Positions 37,203 to 47,291 of a stretch of 64,000 nt of DNA are shown here, one piece after another. Location: positions 434,001 to 498,000 of the forward strand of contig NC_072817.1 of NCBI RefSeq assembly GCF_003013715.1, in the 5' to 3' direction. Positions within the stretch are counted from its first letter, which is position 1. Each line of letters opens with the position of its first letter. This DNA is from Candidozyma auris (Eukaryota; Ascomycota; Pichiomycetes; Serinales; Metschnikowiaceae). The notes under the pieces are model-generated. The model searched no databases. It worked only from the letters and a program-made list of their open reading frames with translations, and was not told the origin of the DNA. A program made the translations under genes and the position numbers.

Positions 37203-39122
37203 TTAAAATTTGGCGTCAAGGTTCGACCTGCTCGATGCCCGGGTCACTAAATTATCATAGATTTTCCTCAAATCAGAATCACTGAAACCAAGCACATCTT
37301 TCATATAGCTGACAACGCCTCCGTACTTTTCGTCAAGCAAGTCAATGGTAGCAAGCATTGCCTCATATCTTGAGCTCAAGAGGTTCTCCAAGCCATCTTT
37401 CTCTAAGGTCCATCCTTCACGGCCACGACTTACCAATGCCTCAAGATCCTTCAAATTGATTTTTGCCTTAAACCTTTCGAGGCCATTTTGGAAAGCTTTG
37501 GCAATACGTGGGTGATCAGGTTTCAAGCCATGGGTCGTCAAATCATACTCCCTAGCTATGGTATGTTTGTCCACCCCAACGAATCTCAAAACCAACATTG
37601 CGAAGACACCTGTTCTGTCTTTACCTGCTGTGCAATGGTATACAAAAGGCTTTTCTGGATGATCACAAATGTGCCTAAACATCTTTTTAAAGGACTCGAA
37701 ACCTTCCTCAAGCATGTTGTCATACAAGTTCACATACGTATCCCAGTGTGTGAGCAAGTTCGCAGTTTTGAGGGCTAACGCTTGAGGAGACGCATCTTCA
37801 TTGGCGAACACAGGATTAAAAATAACGTCGATACCCTGATCCTTGAGCTCAGCGACACCGTCTTTGTTACACTCCTGATTTGAGCGAAGGTCGTAAACAG
37901 TTTTAACATTCAATGCCCTAAGAGCTTCCTTTCCGATAGGTGTCACAAGATTGGTGTTTGCACAACGGAATATATAATTGGGACGAATCCAAACACTCCC
38001 ATCTTGAGCGACTTGTCTGTAGCGTGGCTTCGTGATCTGCCATCCGCCAAGATCTCTAAAATTCGCAACTCCGTCAACCACTTTCCATCGAGGAATATAG
38101 TCGATTGCTTTGCTCAAATGAAAAAATCTAGTCAGTTCCTCTTTAGGCTGGAGGAATCTGAGCACATAGGCAGCAGCTAGGTAGTTGAAATTGACGAGTT
38201 TGTTTTTATTGAGTGGTAAACCAAGCGGGTTCCTCAATTCAGCATCATCCTCATCTTCGATCGGTTCGGTTCCGTAGAAGTTGTGGTCAGCTCCTGGAAT
38301 CAACTGAAGTTCATGAGAGTATGGACCACGATTGAGATGATTAGCGTAATGTGCGCTGTCCACCTTTGGGATAATATCATCATCCATTCCGTAAACACTC
38401 AAAACCGCCCATTTTGGCGAGAGGTCTCTCAATTTCGTCAAGTCAGGTTTGGAAAGTTCATCAATCTCGTTTCTGGGAATCTTATATTTTTCCCATTTGC
38501 CGTAACGAAGACCTGTCTGATACAAATATTCCCAAGGGTCGTCTTGATCATTGGGGTACCTATCGTAAACGGTTTTTGACTCGAATCTGGAAGACATATT
38601 GACCAAATTTGGAACATAGATAGCCTTGCTTGGCTCTGATTTCAAGAGCTCATCTTGTTGCATGGCCCAAAGGAACATAGCAACGCCACCTCTGGAATGA
38701 GCTACAATAGCAGCAATTTCAAAATCGATCCCCAAAGCATTTTTGGAACCATCAGTGAGGTACGAAGCTGAGGCTTGTATGTCAGCAACGTCCAGATCAA
38801 GAGTCCGACCCAATGTTTCGTCCTCATAGTCGTCAGAATCACCGCATCCTCTAAAGTCAATTCTGAACGAGTACATGCCTAATTCCGCTGCCAATTTGTG
38901 AGACAACAATTTTTGGTAGCAGTAATCACGGTGGCCTCCTTGGCCATGAAGAATCAAAACAACTCTCTTCGTAGGGGAAGCGAATTTGTACTTGTCGTCC
39001 CCATTCAAGTCAGCTGCATGTGGGACAGCCAAAGTTCCGGCGACACCACCAGGAATCTTGACTTTAATCTCCCTGGGTGGGATTTCAACGTCCTTGGTAC
39101 TCAAATGGCCTCCTACAACCAT
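37203..39122 (-). CDS. Alpha/beta hydrolase - tyrosine phosphatase fusion protein
   Basis: 639 aa from the first ATG at 39122. Residues about 20-345 form an alpha/beta hydrolase: LILHGQGGHRDYCYQ, the nucleophile elbow VAHSRGGVAM (Ser near 141), the acid in YGMDDDIIP, and the His in PGADHNFYG. Residues about 375-600 form a phosphatase of the Tyr_phosphatase3 (Siw14/bacterial PTP) kind: VANFRDLGG, a DLRSNQE block, and the P-loop HCTAGKDRTG near 494-503 with Cys and Arg in place. Both active sites look complete, so two activities in one chain are expected. No signal peptide or TM segment, so probably cytosolic. Substrates unknown. Confidence 0.85.
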   Translation of the reverse strand: MVVGGHLSTKDVEIPPREIKVKIPGGVAGTLAVPHAADLNGDDKYKFASPTKRVVLILHGQGGHRDYCYQKLLSHKLAAELGMYSFRIDFRGCGDSDDYEDETLGRTLDLDVADIQASASYLTDGSKNALGIDFEIAAIVAHSRGGVAMFLWAMQQDELLKSEPSKAIYVPNLVNMSSRFESKTVYDRYPNDQDDPWEYLYQTGLRYGKWEKYKIPRNEIDELSKPDLTKLRDLSPKWAVLSVYGMDDDIIPKVDSAHYANHLNRGPYSHELQLIPGADHNFYGTEPIEDEDDAELRNPLGLPLNKNKLVNFNYLAAAYVLRFLQPKEELTRFFHLSKAIDYIPRWKVVDGVANFRDLGGWQITKPRYRQVAQDGSVWIRPNYIFRCANTNLVTPIGKEALRALNVKTVYDLRSNQECNKDGVAELKDQGIDVIFNPVFANEDASPQALALKTANLLTHWDTYVNLYDNMLEEGFESFKKMFRHICDHPEKPFVYHCTAGKDRTGVFAMLVLRFVGVDKHTIAREYDLTTHGLKPDHPRIAKAFQNGLERFKAKINLKDLEALVSRGREGWTLEKDGLENLLSSRYEAMLATIDLLDEKYGGVVSYMKDVLGFSDSDLRKIYDNLVTRASSRSNLDAKF

Positions 39123-40091
39123 TTTCAAATCAGAAGACCAGCTGGGATCGAAAAGAAACACGGTAGTAGGTTTGGTTGGCTCCTATATGTGTGCAGTATA
39201 CGCTACATGTGAAGCTTGTAAAACTTCAGGGCAACTAATTTCGCTAGGCGCGGGTTCGTTAAAACGAAGCCGAGAGGCCGAGGGCAATCAGCGACCTTCC
39301 ATTTGAGATGTTGGCGTATACATTATAAAAAATAGATGTTAAAGTGGCAATCAAGGATATTTCTGTTATTAAAGAGACGACCTAATCAGAATTTTGATTT
39401 GTGAATTAAAATGTAGACAAATGTCAATGGTTTGGGAAACTCTCATGACGAAGCTTTGTTTGTCCCACTTAGTAACAACAACCTTTCCTGTGTGGCTCAA
39501 AGTGGAGCTAAGTCCGAGCAAAATGACTGTCGCACCTTGGTTCTGTTGGGCAACCTAGATAAAGTGAGATTCTTCAGGGTCACTACTTACTTTAGCAACA
39601 CAGGATTTCTTTAGGTCTTTCTTACTATTCAGGCTTCCTATGCTTCAACGTTGTTGAAAGAGGGCTTACTAGCCAAGGAGGCCTATTATGAAATGGCTGC
39701 GAAAATGAAAAAAGGTGTATTAGAGGATTTTACAAGCACTTCCTTAATACCACAAAATCGGCCATAAAGGCGGGCAGAAAAATGTAAGCAAAGAGATAGA
39801 AGAAAACGCGATGACGCGAAACCTAAGTCCGTCACCATCAGTGACGCTGTTGAGCCGATTATGCATAAAGATCGTTGATGTCACCAGCTATATCAGGACC
39901 AGAGAAAAAGAAAAAAAAGTACAACAAACTAGAATCAATTAGAAGAAAAGTATCAAAAAGAGAACTTAATCTCAAAAAGCTTTAGATTTAAAATTCTTAG
40001 AAGTAGTAGCAAGTAGCTGGCTCAGTAGTATCTCTTATGCAGAGACCTCACCGCTTGCGTATCGCGACTTCACTTATGAGCATCCTTCTCC
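39123..40091. promoter_or_regulatory. Divergent region between the fusion gene and SNF8
   Basis: 969 bases without a recognised gene. A-rich tract at about 39900-39920. No tRNA B-box or splice branch point is seen. Confidence 0.45.
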
Positions 40092-40802
40092 ATGTCCCGC
40101 TTGACCCCTGACAGAGATGCCTTCTCTAGATTGGGTGAAAGCCTCACTCAAAAGCACTCCGATGAGCTTTCAGCTCAGCTATCAGTTTTCCAGTCCGTGC
40201 TAGTTAATTTTGCTTTAGAACATGGGGAGAGTATTCAAACCAATAGTGAATTTCAGGCTAAGTTCACTCAGATATGCCATCTGATAGGTGTTGATCCTTT
40301 GGAATTACTTTTGATTTCTGAGTCCAGGCTGAAGAAAAAGCCAAATTTGTATTGCGGGTTGGCTATCAGGATAGTGGAGATCTGCCAAGAAACTAGCGAT
40401 ATCAATGGCGGATTGATATCCATGAAAGAGCTAAGGTCCAGACTACAGCAGGAACTGAACGTGCCTCTTCAGGTATCTGAAAGTGATATTATGAAAGCCT
40501 TAACAACTCTCATTGACTTAGGGGAAGGTCTCGAGTTATTAACAATCAATAAAAAGAGGTGGATAAGACATTTTACCGCTGCCGGCAAGAATGGTATCTC
40601 TTCAGATCAGCAAAAGGTTTACGCCTTGTGTGAATTCATGGGTGGGTTCGTATCCTATAGGCTTCTACGTGATAATTACGGATGGGATAGTGTGCGTCTG
40701 AAAACCGTGATAGATGAAATGATCATGGAAGGTTTTTTGTGGATCGACTCTCAAGGTGAAGAGGGGTGGACATTTTGGGAACCCTCGTGGATCTCAAAGT
40801 AA
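40092..40802 (+). CDS. SNF8: ESCRT-II subunit Snf8/Vps22
   Basis: Sorts ubiquitinated cargo at endosomes. 236 aa with two winged-helix domains. The marks are QLSVFQSVLVNFA, GVDPLELL, IRIVEICQETSDINGGLISM, SSDQQKVYALCEFMGGFVS, and the terminal DEMIMEGFLWIDSQGEEGWTF followed by PSWIS, as in yeast Snf8. The extreme N-terminus of other Snf8 proteins (a short basic Phe-Gly-Leu segment) is missing here; a stop lies just upstream in frame, so the first residues may differ or come from an unseen exon. Confidence 0.92.
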   Translation: MSRLTPDRDAFSRLGESLTQKHSDELSAQLSVFQSVLVNFALEHGESIQTNSEFQAKFTQICHLIGVDPLELLLISESRLKKKPNLYCGLAIRIVEICQETSDINGGLISMKELRSRLQQELNVPLQVSESDIMKALTTLIDLGEGLELLTINKKRWIRHFTAAGKNGISSDQQKVYALCEFMGGFVSYRLLRDNYGWDSVRLKTVIDEMIMEGFLWIDSQGEEGWTFWEPSWISK

Positions 40803-40805
40803 GTC

Positions 40806-42074
40806 TCATTTTTCGAGCTTTCTCTTTTTCTTTTCAAGAAATTTGAGGTTTTGATGTTCGACCGTCTCTCCTAAAGGTCGCTGGCTGAGAGGAGTATAGT
40901 TCTTAAATGCTCTCCCGACTCCATCCCCAAGATTAACATAATTGCTCTTCTGTGAAGGCAACTTTTTTGCGAAGACTTGATCCATCATCGACACAATTTG
41001 TGCTTTGAGTTGATAATCTAGCTTGAGACCATTGAACCTTTTGCATTCTTTTTGCATCTTGATTTGTTGCAGTTCCCCAAAATTTGTGGCAGGCGATAGC
41101 CACTCCATCTCTGGGAAAACGCAGTCATATAACACAAGCGGAATATCGTGTGCCATTTCATACAATGGTCTACTAGGGTACTTTTCCACATTCAACAAAT
41201 CCAGAACAATGGAAGGCTTCTCATGACCCTGGCCAACAAGGAAAAGAATCGCAACCATACAACGGACTTGATGCCAAAGGAACGCAGAGCCCTTCAAGTC
41301 AAATGCATAAAATTTTTCATTAACAGAGATGATGTCTGCCGAGTGAATAAGACGTTCGTGATTTGTGATCTGCTTCGACCCATCTATTTTGCAAAAGTTG
41401 CGGAAATCGTGTGTTCCCTCGTATAGTTTTGCTGCTACCTTCATAGCCGCCACATCTAGGTGCTCGCCAGAAAACACATATTTGTAATGTCTATAGAGAC
41501 AACTGAATCTAGCGTCGAATCCTTCCGGAGGCCTTAGGCAAACTTCAGTTATTCGTATATTAAGAGGAAGTAGGGCATTCAAGATCGTGACATATGGTAG
41601 CTCCCGATCGTCCTTCGAGATATCTGCTTGGTCCTTGATGTCAAGATTCGAGCGCACATTTAACGCAATAACCTGGTTCAAAGCACTTACACCTTTATCG
41701 GTGCGACCGCATCTGCTGAAACCACAAGATGAAGGGTCTGAGGACTCAATTAGCTTCGCTTTCACCATGGCATCTAGAATCACCTCCTCCACAGTCGGCA
41801 ATGGGGTTGGGTCATACTGAAAGCTTAGCCCATTGAAATTCCAGCCCATATATGCGAAACGAAGAGCTATGAATCTAGTGCTGATCTTAGCAAAGTCGAA
41901 CACTTTCTTTCCTTTCTTATCTGGGTTACTCTTCACAGGTGACTTGGGCTTGGTACTCTCAAGCAGCTGTATCCTTTGTATGAGATCTTCTTTTGACCAT
42001 GTCTCGTAGCTGTTATCGGCAAGCAGTGAAAAGTTTTTCGATGTTCTGGCCATTATTCGGATAAATCTCCGCAT
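40806..42074 (-). CDS. DEG1: tRNA pseudouridine synthase Deg1/Pus3
   Basis: Makes pseudouridine at positions 38 and 39 of tRNA anticodon arms. 422 aa. The catalytic Asp lies in CGRTDKGVSALNQV. Other TruA-family blocks are RFAYMGWNFNGLSFQ, LPLNIRITEV, FDARFSCLYRHYKYVF, GTHDFRNFCKID and GSAFLWHQVRCMVAILFLVG. An alternative start at Met8 (42053) is possible. Its 3' end is only 3 bp from that of SNF8 (convergent), and its 5' end is 134 bp from SPB4 (divergent). Confidence 0.96.
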   Translation of the reverse strand: MRRFIRIMARTSKNFSLLADNSYETWSKEDLIQRIQLLESTKPKSPVKSNPDKKGKKVFDFAKISTRFIALRFAYMGWNFNGLSFQYDPTPLPTVEEVILDAMVKAKLIESSDPSSCGFSRCGRTDKGVSALNQVIALNVRSNLDIKDQADISKDDRELPYVTILNALLPLNIRITEVCLRPPEGFDARFSCLYRHYKYVFSGEHLDVAAMKVAAKLYEGTHDFRNFCKIDGSKQITNHERLIHSADIISVNEKFYAFDLKGSAFLWHQVRCMVAILFLVGQGHEKPSIVLDLLNVEKYPSRPLYEMAHDIPLVLYDCVFPEMEWLSPATNFGELQQIKMQKECKRFNGLKLDYQLKAQIVSMMDQVFAKKLPSQKSNYVNLGDGVGRAFKNYTPLSQRPLGETVEHQNLKFLEKKKRKLEK

Positions 42075-42208
42075 AAAGTAGAACTAAGACGCTTTTCAAC
42101 CGAAATATCGCGATGCGCATCGAAAATTTCCGACCACGATCAAGCACCTATTTGAGTTTGAGTAATTTTTTTTGTTCTTTTATTCCTTGAACACTTTTTA
42201 TAAATAGT

Positions 42209-44026
42209 ATGGACAGGTCTCTTTCATGGGATCAAGTGGCCAAAAACTTGCATCCATGGCTCAAAGATGCCATTGTCGCTTTGGGGTACCCTGCAATGAC
42301 TCCGGTTCAGGCATCTACAATTCCACTATTCAGTGGAAACAAAGACGTTGTGGTCCAGTCTGTGACCGGTTCCGGAAAAACGTTGGCCTTCACTATTCCT
42401 GTTTTGCATCATGTTTCTCGAGCTTTTTATGACTCCGAGTCCCCCACATCTAAAAAAGGACTGATACTAGCAGTCATCATATCTCCCACTCGAGAGCTTG
42501 CTCACCAAATACAGTCCGTCTTCGACCAAGTTATACAGTTTCTGCCTGATGAAGAGCAAAAATTAAAAACCCAGCTTGTTGTGGGCTCCCTTGTAAGCGT
42601 GCGGGAGGACATTGAGGCCTTCACGAAGGATAAACCACAAATTATCATTGGCACACCAGGCAGGCTACTCGAGTTCGTTAGTAACCCAAGAGTCAAGACA
42701 AACAATGTTGAGATTGCTGTCTTGGACGAGGCCGATAGACTTCTCGATATGTCCTTCGAAAATGACGTCCTATCCATCTTAAGACAGCTACCGAAGCAGA
42801 GAAGAACGGGCCTCTTTTCTGCAACCCTATCTGCTTCTGGAGATAGAATCTTTAAAGTAGGTATGCTCAATCCCGTCAAGGTCGCGGTACAATCAAAATC
42901 ATCCCTCACAGCTGCCCCCTCATCGCTAACCATTAAGTATTTGATGGTGAGCTCGGAGCAAAAGTTTACTATGCTACTTCAGCTTATAAGGCGTTATAAG
43001 TTCAAAAAATGCATGGTCTATTTTCCCACGTGCATATCGGTAAAGCACTTTTATCAACTTTTGCTGGTTTTTGAGGATGATCCTTCTAATCCAGTAAGAT
43101 TTCACTCCTTGCACGGTCAGCTTGGCACATCCACTCGACTCAAAACTCTTAAGGCATTTACAGAAGCTGATTCCGATATAAAAAAACACGTTCTCATGAC
43201 AACTGATGTCGCAGCAAGAGGTATCGATGTCTCGGATGTGGACTTGGTCATTCAACTAGACCCTCCTAATGATCCAGATGTATTTTTGCATAGAGCAGGA
43301 AGAGCAGGACGAGCCAATAAGGCTGGTAATGCAATTGTTATGTTGAGTGAAGGTGGGTCCGAAATTAATTTTGTTGATTTCATGGAGGTCAAGGGCGTGC
43401 TAATGAGTGAGCTTAAAATGCAACCTGATTCTGAATTTCATCAACGATATTACGCAAGGGTAAGACAATTTATGCTTGATGATAGAGCTCGACATGAAAC
43501 TGCCGTTAAGGCTTACGTAGCATTCGTGAAGAGCTACTCTAAACATCTAGCAAAGTCTATTTTCAGACTCCAAAGCCTTGACTATGTAGGGGTAGCTCTC
43601 ATGTATGGCCTTTTGAGACTTCCAAAAATGCCTGAGGCACGCTACATTCCTTCTGAGAGATTGCCAGAGGATGGCTGGCTCATAGGTGAACCGATGGATA
43701 TGGACAAATATAAATACGCTGACCCTGTCAAGGAAAGAGCAAGAGTCGAGAATTTAGAGGCAGATAAAGAAAAGAAAATTCAGGACGCCAAAAAAAGGAA
43801 GCAACTTAAAAAGCAAAATGAATCGTGGTCTTCCAAAGAGAAATCTAAAGAAGCAAAACTGGAAAGGAAGCAGAAACTTAAAAGAAAGCGTGAAGAATTA
43901 GAGCGCAAACTAATGGAACAGTCTTCTGATGATGAGGAAGTTCAAGTGGACTGGAAAGACTTGGTTAGGCAAAGCAAAAAACTGAGACAAACTTCTAGTG
44001 TACAAGGGCAGTTCAGTGATCTATGA
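42209..44026 (+). CDS. SPB4: DEAD-box RNA helicase Spb4
   Basis: Nucleolar ATP-dependent helicase for 60S subunit assembly. 605 aa. Motifs in order: the Q-motif region (GYPAMTPVQASTIP), I (SVTGSGKT), Ia (PTRELAHQI), GG-type (TPGRLLEF), II (LDEADRLL), III (SATLS), IV-V (TTDVAARGIDV) and VI (HRAGRAGR). The C-terminal extension FVKSYSKHLAKSIFRLQSLD is typical of Spb4, and a Lys/Glu-rich coiled tail follows. Ends 10 bp from the convergent ULA1 stop. Confidence 0.95.
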   Translation: MDRSLSWDQVAKNLHPWLKDAIVALGYPAMTPVQASTIPLFSGNKDVVVQSVTGSGKTLAFTIPVLHHVSRAFYDSESPTSKKGLILAVIISPTRELAHQIQSVFDQVIQFLPDEEQKLKTQLVVGSLVSVREDIEAFTKDKPQIIIGTPGRLLEFVSNPRVKTNNVEIAVLDEADRLLDMSFENDVLSILRQLPKQRRTGLFSATLSASGDRIFKVGMLNPVKVAVQSKSSLTAAPSSLTIKYLMVSSEQKFTMLLQLIRRYKFKKCMVYFPTCISVKHFYQLLLVFEDDPSNPVRFHSLHGQLGTSTRLKTLKAFTEADSDIKKHVLMTTDVAARGIDVSDVDLVIQLDPPNDPDVFLHRAGRAGRANKAGNAIVMLSEGGSEINFVDFMEVKGVLMSELKMQPDSEFHQRYYARVRQFMLDDRARHETAVKAYVAFVKSYSKHLAKSIFRLQSLDYVGVALMYGLLRLPKMPEARYIPSERLPEDGWLIGEPMDMDKYKYADPVKERARVENLEADKEKKIQDAKKRKQLKKQNESWSSKEKSKEAKLERKQKLKRKREELERKLMEQSSDDEEVQVDWKDLVRQSKKLRQTSSVQGQFSDL

Positions 44027-44036
44027 ATTTCATGCG

Positions 44037-45581
44037 TCACGGTTTCCACTTTTCACTTACCGAACGAATACCATCGAAAACAAAGAGATTGTTGAGAGGA
44101 ATGTATTGAGCTGTGACAACCTTCAAAATTTCCTGGCTCGCTACTCCACCCAAGAGGCTGCATATGTTATGGTACTTATTGGGTTGATGTTCATAGATTT
44201 CTTTCAAAATAGACTTGCAGTTCTCCGGAATCACATCCATCTCCTTCGAACCTAGCACACGACTGAATGATTTTAGTAATTCGGTAAAGCCTCCATGGCT
44301 TCCTTCCGCAATCCATAGATGTAGAGCATGAATTCCGTAATGAATTGCCAAGGTATTCGATTCAGACTGGCATAAAATCATTTCATTTTTGAGTCTATCT
44401 GAAAACGCATCTTGAGAACCACGCGAATAGTATATGCTGGCAGCGTTCTTGCAAAATATAGCAATCATTTCCAGTGACACAATTTCGGTCCTATTAAACT
44501 CCGAAAAAGTTTGTTGCAATAAGTTGGCAAATCGCTGTTGATCCTCCAATGCTTTTTTTCGGTAAATTTGCTGGATTGCGATGTAGTTTCTTGTGTTGGA
44601 AGCCATGTCGGGCAATCGGCCCGGTAATGGCAATGCTCCGTATTTCTCTGCAAACTTGGCAAGGGTCCTAATGAAGAGCCAAAAAAGCGCTGTTTTTCCA
44701 CTAATGCTGGGATCACTTGCTCGCATGTCATGGAATAGCTCCTTAAGATGCTCTGGTATCGCGGTAACTTGCAATGCTCGATGGACCTGCTGACCAGCTT
44801 CTATGAAGTTTGTCTCTAGGTTGATGTTTCTGGATAAGCCTTCGATGTACCGACTGCGAAATTCCCTCTTCTCTTTGTAGTTCTTTGGAGTACTTGAATC
44901 ATGGTCTCTCTTCCATCTTTGCAAAGCTTTGATGAATATTACAATATACGGGACATGAGCATGCTCTGTATCATCCAAGCTTTCAAGATCAATTGAGTCA
45001 GCATATGTTTGAAGTTCTGGCCAAGGCCTATCGATACGTAAATCATAGATCGTTGAGGGGTCGTGTGTCTCAATCACGGCATTTTCTTCGGAAAACACTT
45101 GAAGAGTTCCATAGAAGCCGCAGGTATTAACGTGAAATAAAGGTACACCTTTTGACCAAAGGCGTTGCTTCATCGCCAACATGTCAGAGGGGGGGATGAA
45201 ATCACTTATCAACACAACGTCAAAGCTATCAAAGAAGTGAGGCTCATGCAAGAGATCACCAATATTTCTAGAATGACTGAACCATTGGACGTCCAGGTTA
45301 AGTTCGCTAAGTGATTTAGCAACACTCTCAGCTATACTTTTTCCCAAATCGTCCTCTGTGAGAAAAAAATTGCCGTCTAGATCGTTCTGTTCCACTATTC
45401 TATCATCAACAATCGTGTAAGTTCCTATGCCAGGTAATATGAGGTTCTTTAACGTCTCGACGCCCGTTGGATTCACATTGATAAGACAAATATGGCCCTT
45501 TTCGAGTCTGGACTGACCATCTTGAGCCCATAATCGTAGTTGACGATCATATTTGGTTTCCTTGTCGATCCTCGAAGACAT
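44037..45581 (-). CDS. ULA1: Ula1, regulatory half of the Rub1/NEDD8 E1 enzyme
   Basis: With Uba3 it activates Rub1 (NEDD8) for cullin modification. 514 aa from ATG 45581, which gives the family start MSSRIDKETKYDRQLRLWAQ. The E1-like fold is shown by TGVETLKNLILPGIGTYTIVDD and DLDGNFF. As in other APPBP1/Ula1 proteins there is no catalytic Cys domain. The end is typical: GGVASQEILKVVTAQYIPLNN. The upstream in-frame sequence to 45656 is not needed. Confidence 0.92.
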   Translation of the reverse strand: MSSRIDKETKYDRQLRLWAQDGQSRLEKGHICLINVNPTGVETLKNLILPGIGTYTIVDDRIVEQNDLDGNFFLTEDDLGKSIAESVAKSLSELNLDVQWFSHSRNIGDLLHEPHFFDSFDVVLISDFIPPSDMLAMKQRLWSKGVPLFHVNTCGFYGTLQVFSEENAVIETHDPSTIYDLRIDRPWPELQTYADSIDLESLDDTEHAHVPYIVIFIKALQRWKRDHDSSTPKNYKEKREFRSRYIEGLSRNINLETNFIEAGQQVHRALQVTAIPEHLKELFHDMRASDPSISGKTALFWLFIRTLAKFAEKYGALPLPGRLPDMASNTRNYIAIQQIYRKKALEDQQRFANLLQQTFSEFNRTEIVSLEMIAIFCKNAASIYYSRGSQDAFSDRLKNEMILCQSESNTLAIHYGIHALHLWIAEGSHGGFTELLKSFSRVLGSKEMDVIPENCKSILKEIYEHQPNKYHNICSLLGGVASQEILKVVTAQYIPLNNLFVFDGIRSVSEKWKP

Positions 45582-45911
45582 GCCTTCTTTGGTAAACCTA
45601 TGGGTAAGAAAGCTCGTTCGCGGAGTGCGAGTGCAATCCACAGAACATACACACACACTTGGGATTCAAACTGAACCTCTAGGTTCCGACTAGCCAACTT
45701 TTAATAGTAGATCCAGAATCATGCTTAGAGGGTGTTCGTGACCTATTATAAATGAGCAAAATGATCTTTTGTTCTTTTCTATATTCGATAATATGTGCAT
45801 GGGAAATCAGGTCGACTTTTGGGATCATCTCCGAGATGCGGTTTGGTGGACTATAAATGACAATTTTCTTTGTTTCTTACCTCATATTCTCTCATTTTTC
45901 TAAAATACGTG
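45582..45911. other. Intergenic region upstream of ULA1
   Basis: 330 bases: ULA1 promoter and 3' end of the SPX-RING gene. Nothing else is seen. Confidence 0.45.
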
Positions 45912-47291
45912 TTAAGCTATAACGCAACCTTTGCTGTTGACTACTTCCTTGTAGCGTTCCTTGTCGCTTTCCTTTAGCTTCTCTTTAACTTCGATTGGAA
46001 AAGATCTTTTAATGATCTGCATGGCCTCGACATCTAAATTTGATGAATCCGCAAGTGCTATGGCGTTTGAAGAGCGACACATGGGACAGTCCGTTTTCCC
46101 TCTGTGCTTCATTTTGACCAAGCATCGAACACAGAAAACATGACCGCATAGGAGCCTGATGGGTTTGTATGCTATACCCACGCAGATTGGACAACTGTAG
46201 TCATCTATTTGTGGCACTAGAGTGAGAAGTTTAGTTTGCATTATGCCACAGATTGTTTGAGCTATCGATGATCCAGTCATGAAAATGTGATCCAGCGAAA
46301 TTAGAGCGGGGAATCTGGCAGAAACATTGAGGGAGGTTTGCTTGTCGAACTTTTTAAGAATTTTTCGTAAGGCGGTAGTATTGATAGACTGAAACTGAAG
46401 AATTTTGAAAAGACGTTCGTTTAGGTCATAAAAATGTCTATAAGCGGCAAGAGACTTCTTTTTCAGCATTCTTTCAAGAACTTGTGTCTGATCTATCCTG
46501 CTTGCAAATGTCTTCAAATTGGCCCTGATTTGTTCAGCTCCGCGCTCCAGAGACTTCAGTGAGGTCTCATTGTAGCGAAAAAATATCTCTGAATCAAGAT
46601 ATATCTTAAATAGCTCTCTCCAATTGTATAAGTCAGACTTTTTTGTCGTGAAGAGAAGAACTTCATCGGCGATCTTGTCTATCTGTTGAACAAGCCGCAC
46701 CTCTTCTTCTTGTGTTATACGATCTAGATTTTCCAACTCAGAATTAAGAGTCCCAAAAAACTTCAAATCGGATCCCAACATAATGACGATTTCATTCTCG
46801 TTGACTTGAACTACCTCCTCACCTGTATTGGATGTAGTGGGGGAAAGTACCAACTCATCATCTTGTTCTTTGACTTCCACTATTTTCTGTCCCTCTTCAT
46901 CTGAAGCAAGAGCTTTCTCAACCTTTTCCTTGATGAGTCGCGCTAACCTTTGAAATCTATCATGCGAGAGCTGTTCTCGTGCTCTTTCATCAATCGCAAT
47001 TTTTAAGTAGGGTATCACTTCGTTCGATCTTCTTGACTTAGCCAAAAAGTACTTCGCCACAACAGGATTGTTCGGTTGAGTTTCATCATCATCAAGTTCA
47101 ACTGTGTTGCTAGTAGTGCTATCTTGAAGTAGCAACTTACGGTCCGCTTTAGACAAGCCTAAAAACTCCAACTCCTTCACAACTTTTCCAATGCACTTTT
47201 TAAGGACCTTGTACTGAATAGCAGCTTCCACCCACTCTTCCGGGATATCTTCCTCAATAAGCGTTTGCTGAAGAACCTTTGCGAATTTCAT
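45912..47291 (-). CDS. SPX-RING protein, putative E3 ubiquitin ligase
   Basis: 459 aa from ATG 47291. The N-terminus MKFAKVLQQTLIEEDIPEEW with the basic helix YKVLKKCIGKVVKEL, and later NTTALRKILKKFDK, make a split SPX domain (about 1-330) with long acidic insertions. SPX domains bind inositol pyrophosphates and report phosphate status. A C3HC4 RING follows at about 372-415: CPIC, CGHVFCVRC and CPMC, all eight ligands present. The combination is that of plant NLA and its fungal counterparts, which ubiquitinate phosphate- or nitrogen-related targets. It ends GCVIA, with a Cys four from the end, but the last residue and context make prenylation uncertain. Targets unknown. Confidence 0.88.
   Translation of the reverse strand: MKFAKVLQQTLIEEDIPEEWVEAAIQYKVLKKCIGKVVKELEFLGLSKADRKLLLQDSTTSNTVELDDDETQPNNPVVAKYFLAKSRRSNEVIPYLKIAIDERAREQLSHDRFQRLARLIKEKVEKALASDEEGQKIVEVKEQDDELVLSPTTSNTGEEVVQVNENEIVIMLGSDLKFFGTLNSELENLDRITQEEEVRLVQQIDKIADEVLLFTTKKSDLYNWRELFKIYLDSEIFFRYNETSLKSLERGAEQIRANLKTFASRIDQTQVLERMLKKKSLAAYRHFYDLNERLFKILQFQSINTTALRKILKKFDKQTSLNVSARFPALISLDHIFMTGSSIAQTICGIMQTKLLTLVPQIDDYSCPICVGIAYKPIRLLCGHVFCVRCLVKMKHRGKTDCPMCRSSNAIALADSSNLDVEAMQIIKRSFPIEVKEKLKESDKERYKEVVNSKGCVIA

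Noticed and set aside
40040..40120. A missed first exon of SNF8
   Set aside because: A possible acceptor (CTGACAG) is present near 40112 but there is no branch point, and the only donor-like site (GTATCG) gives an intron that is too short.
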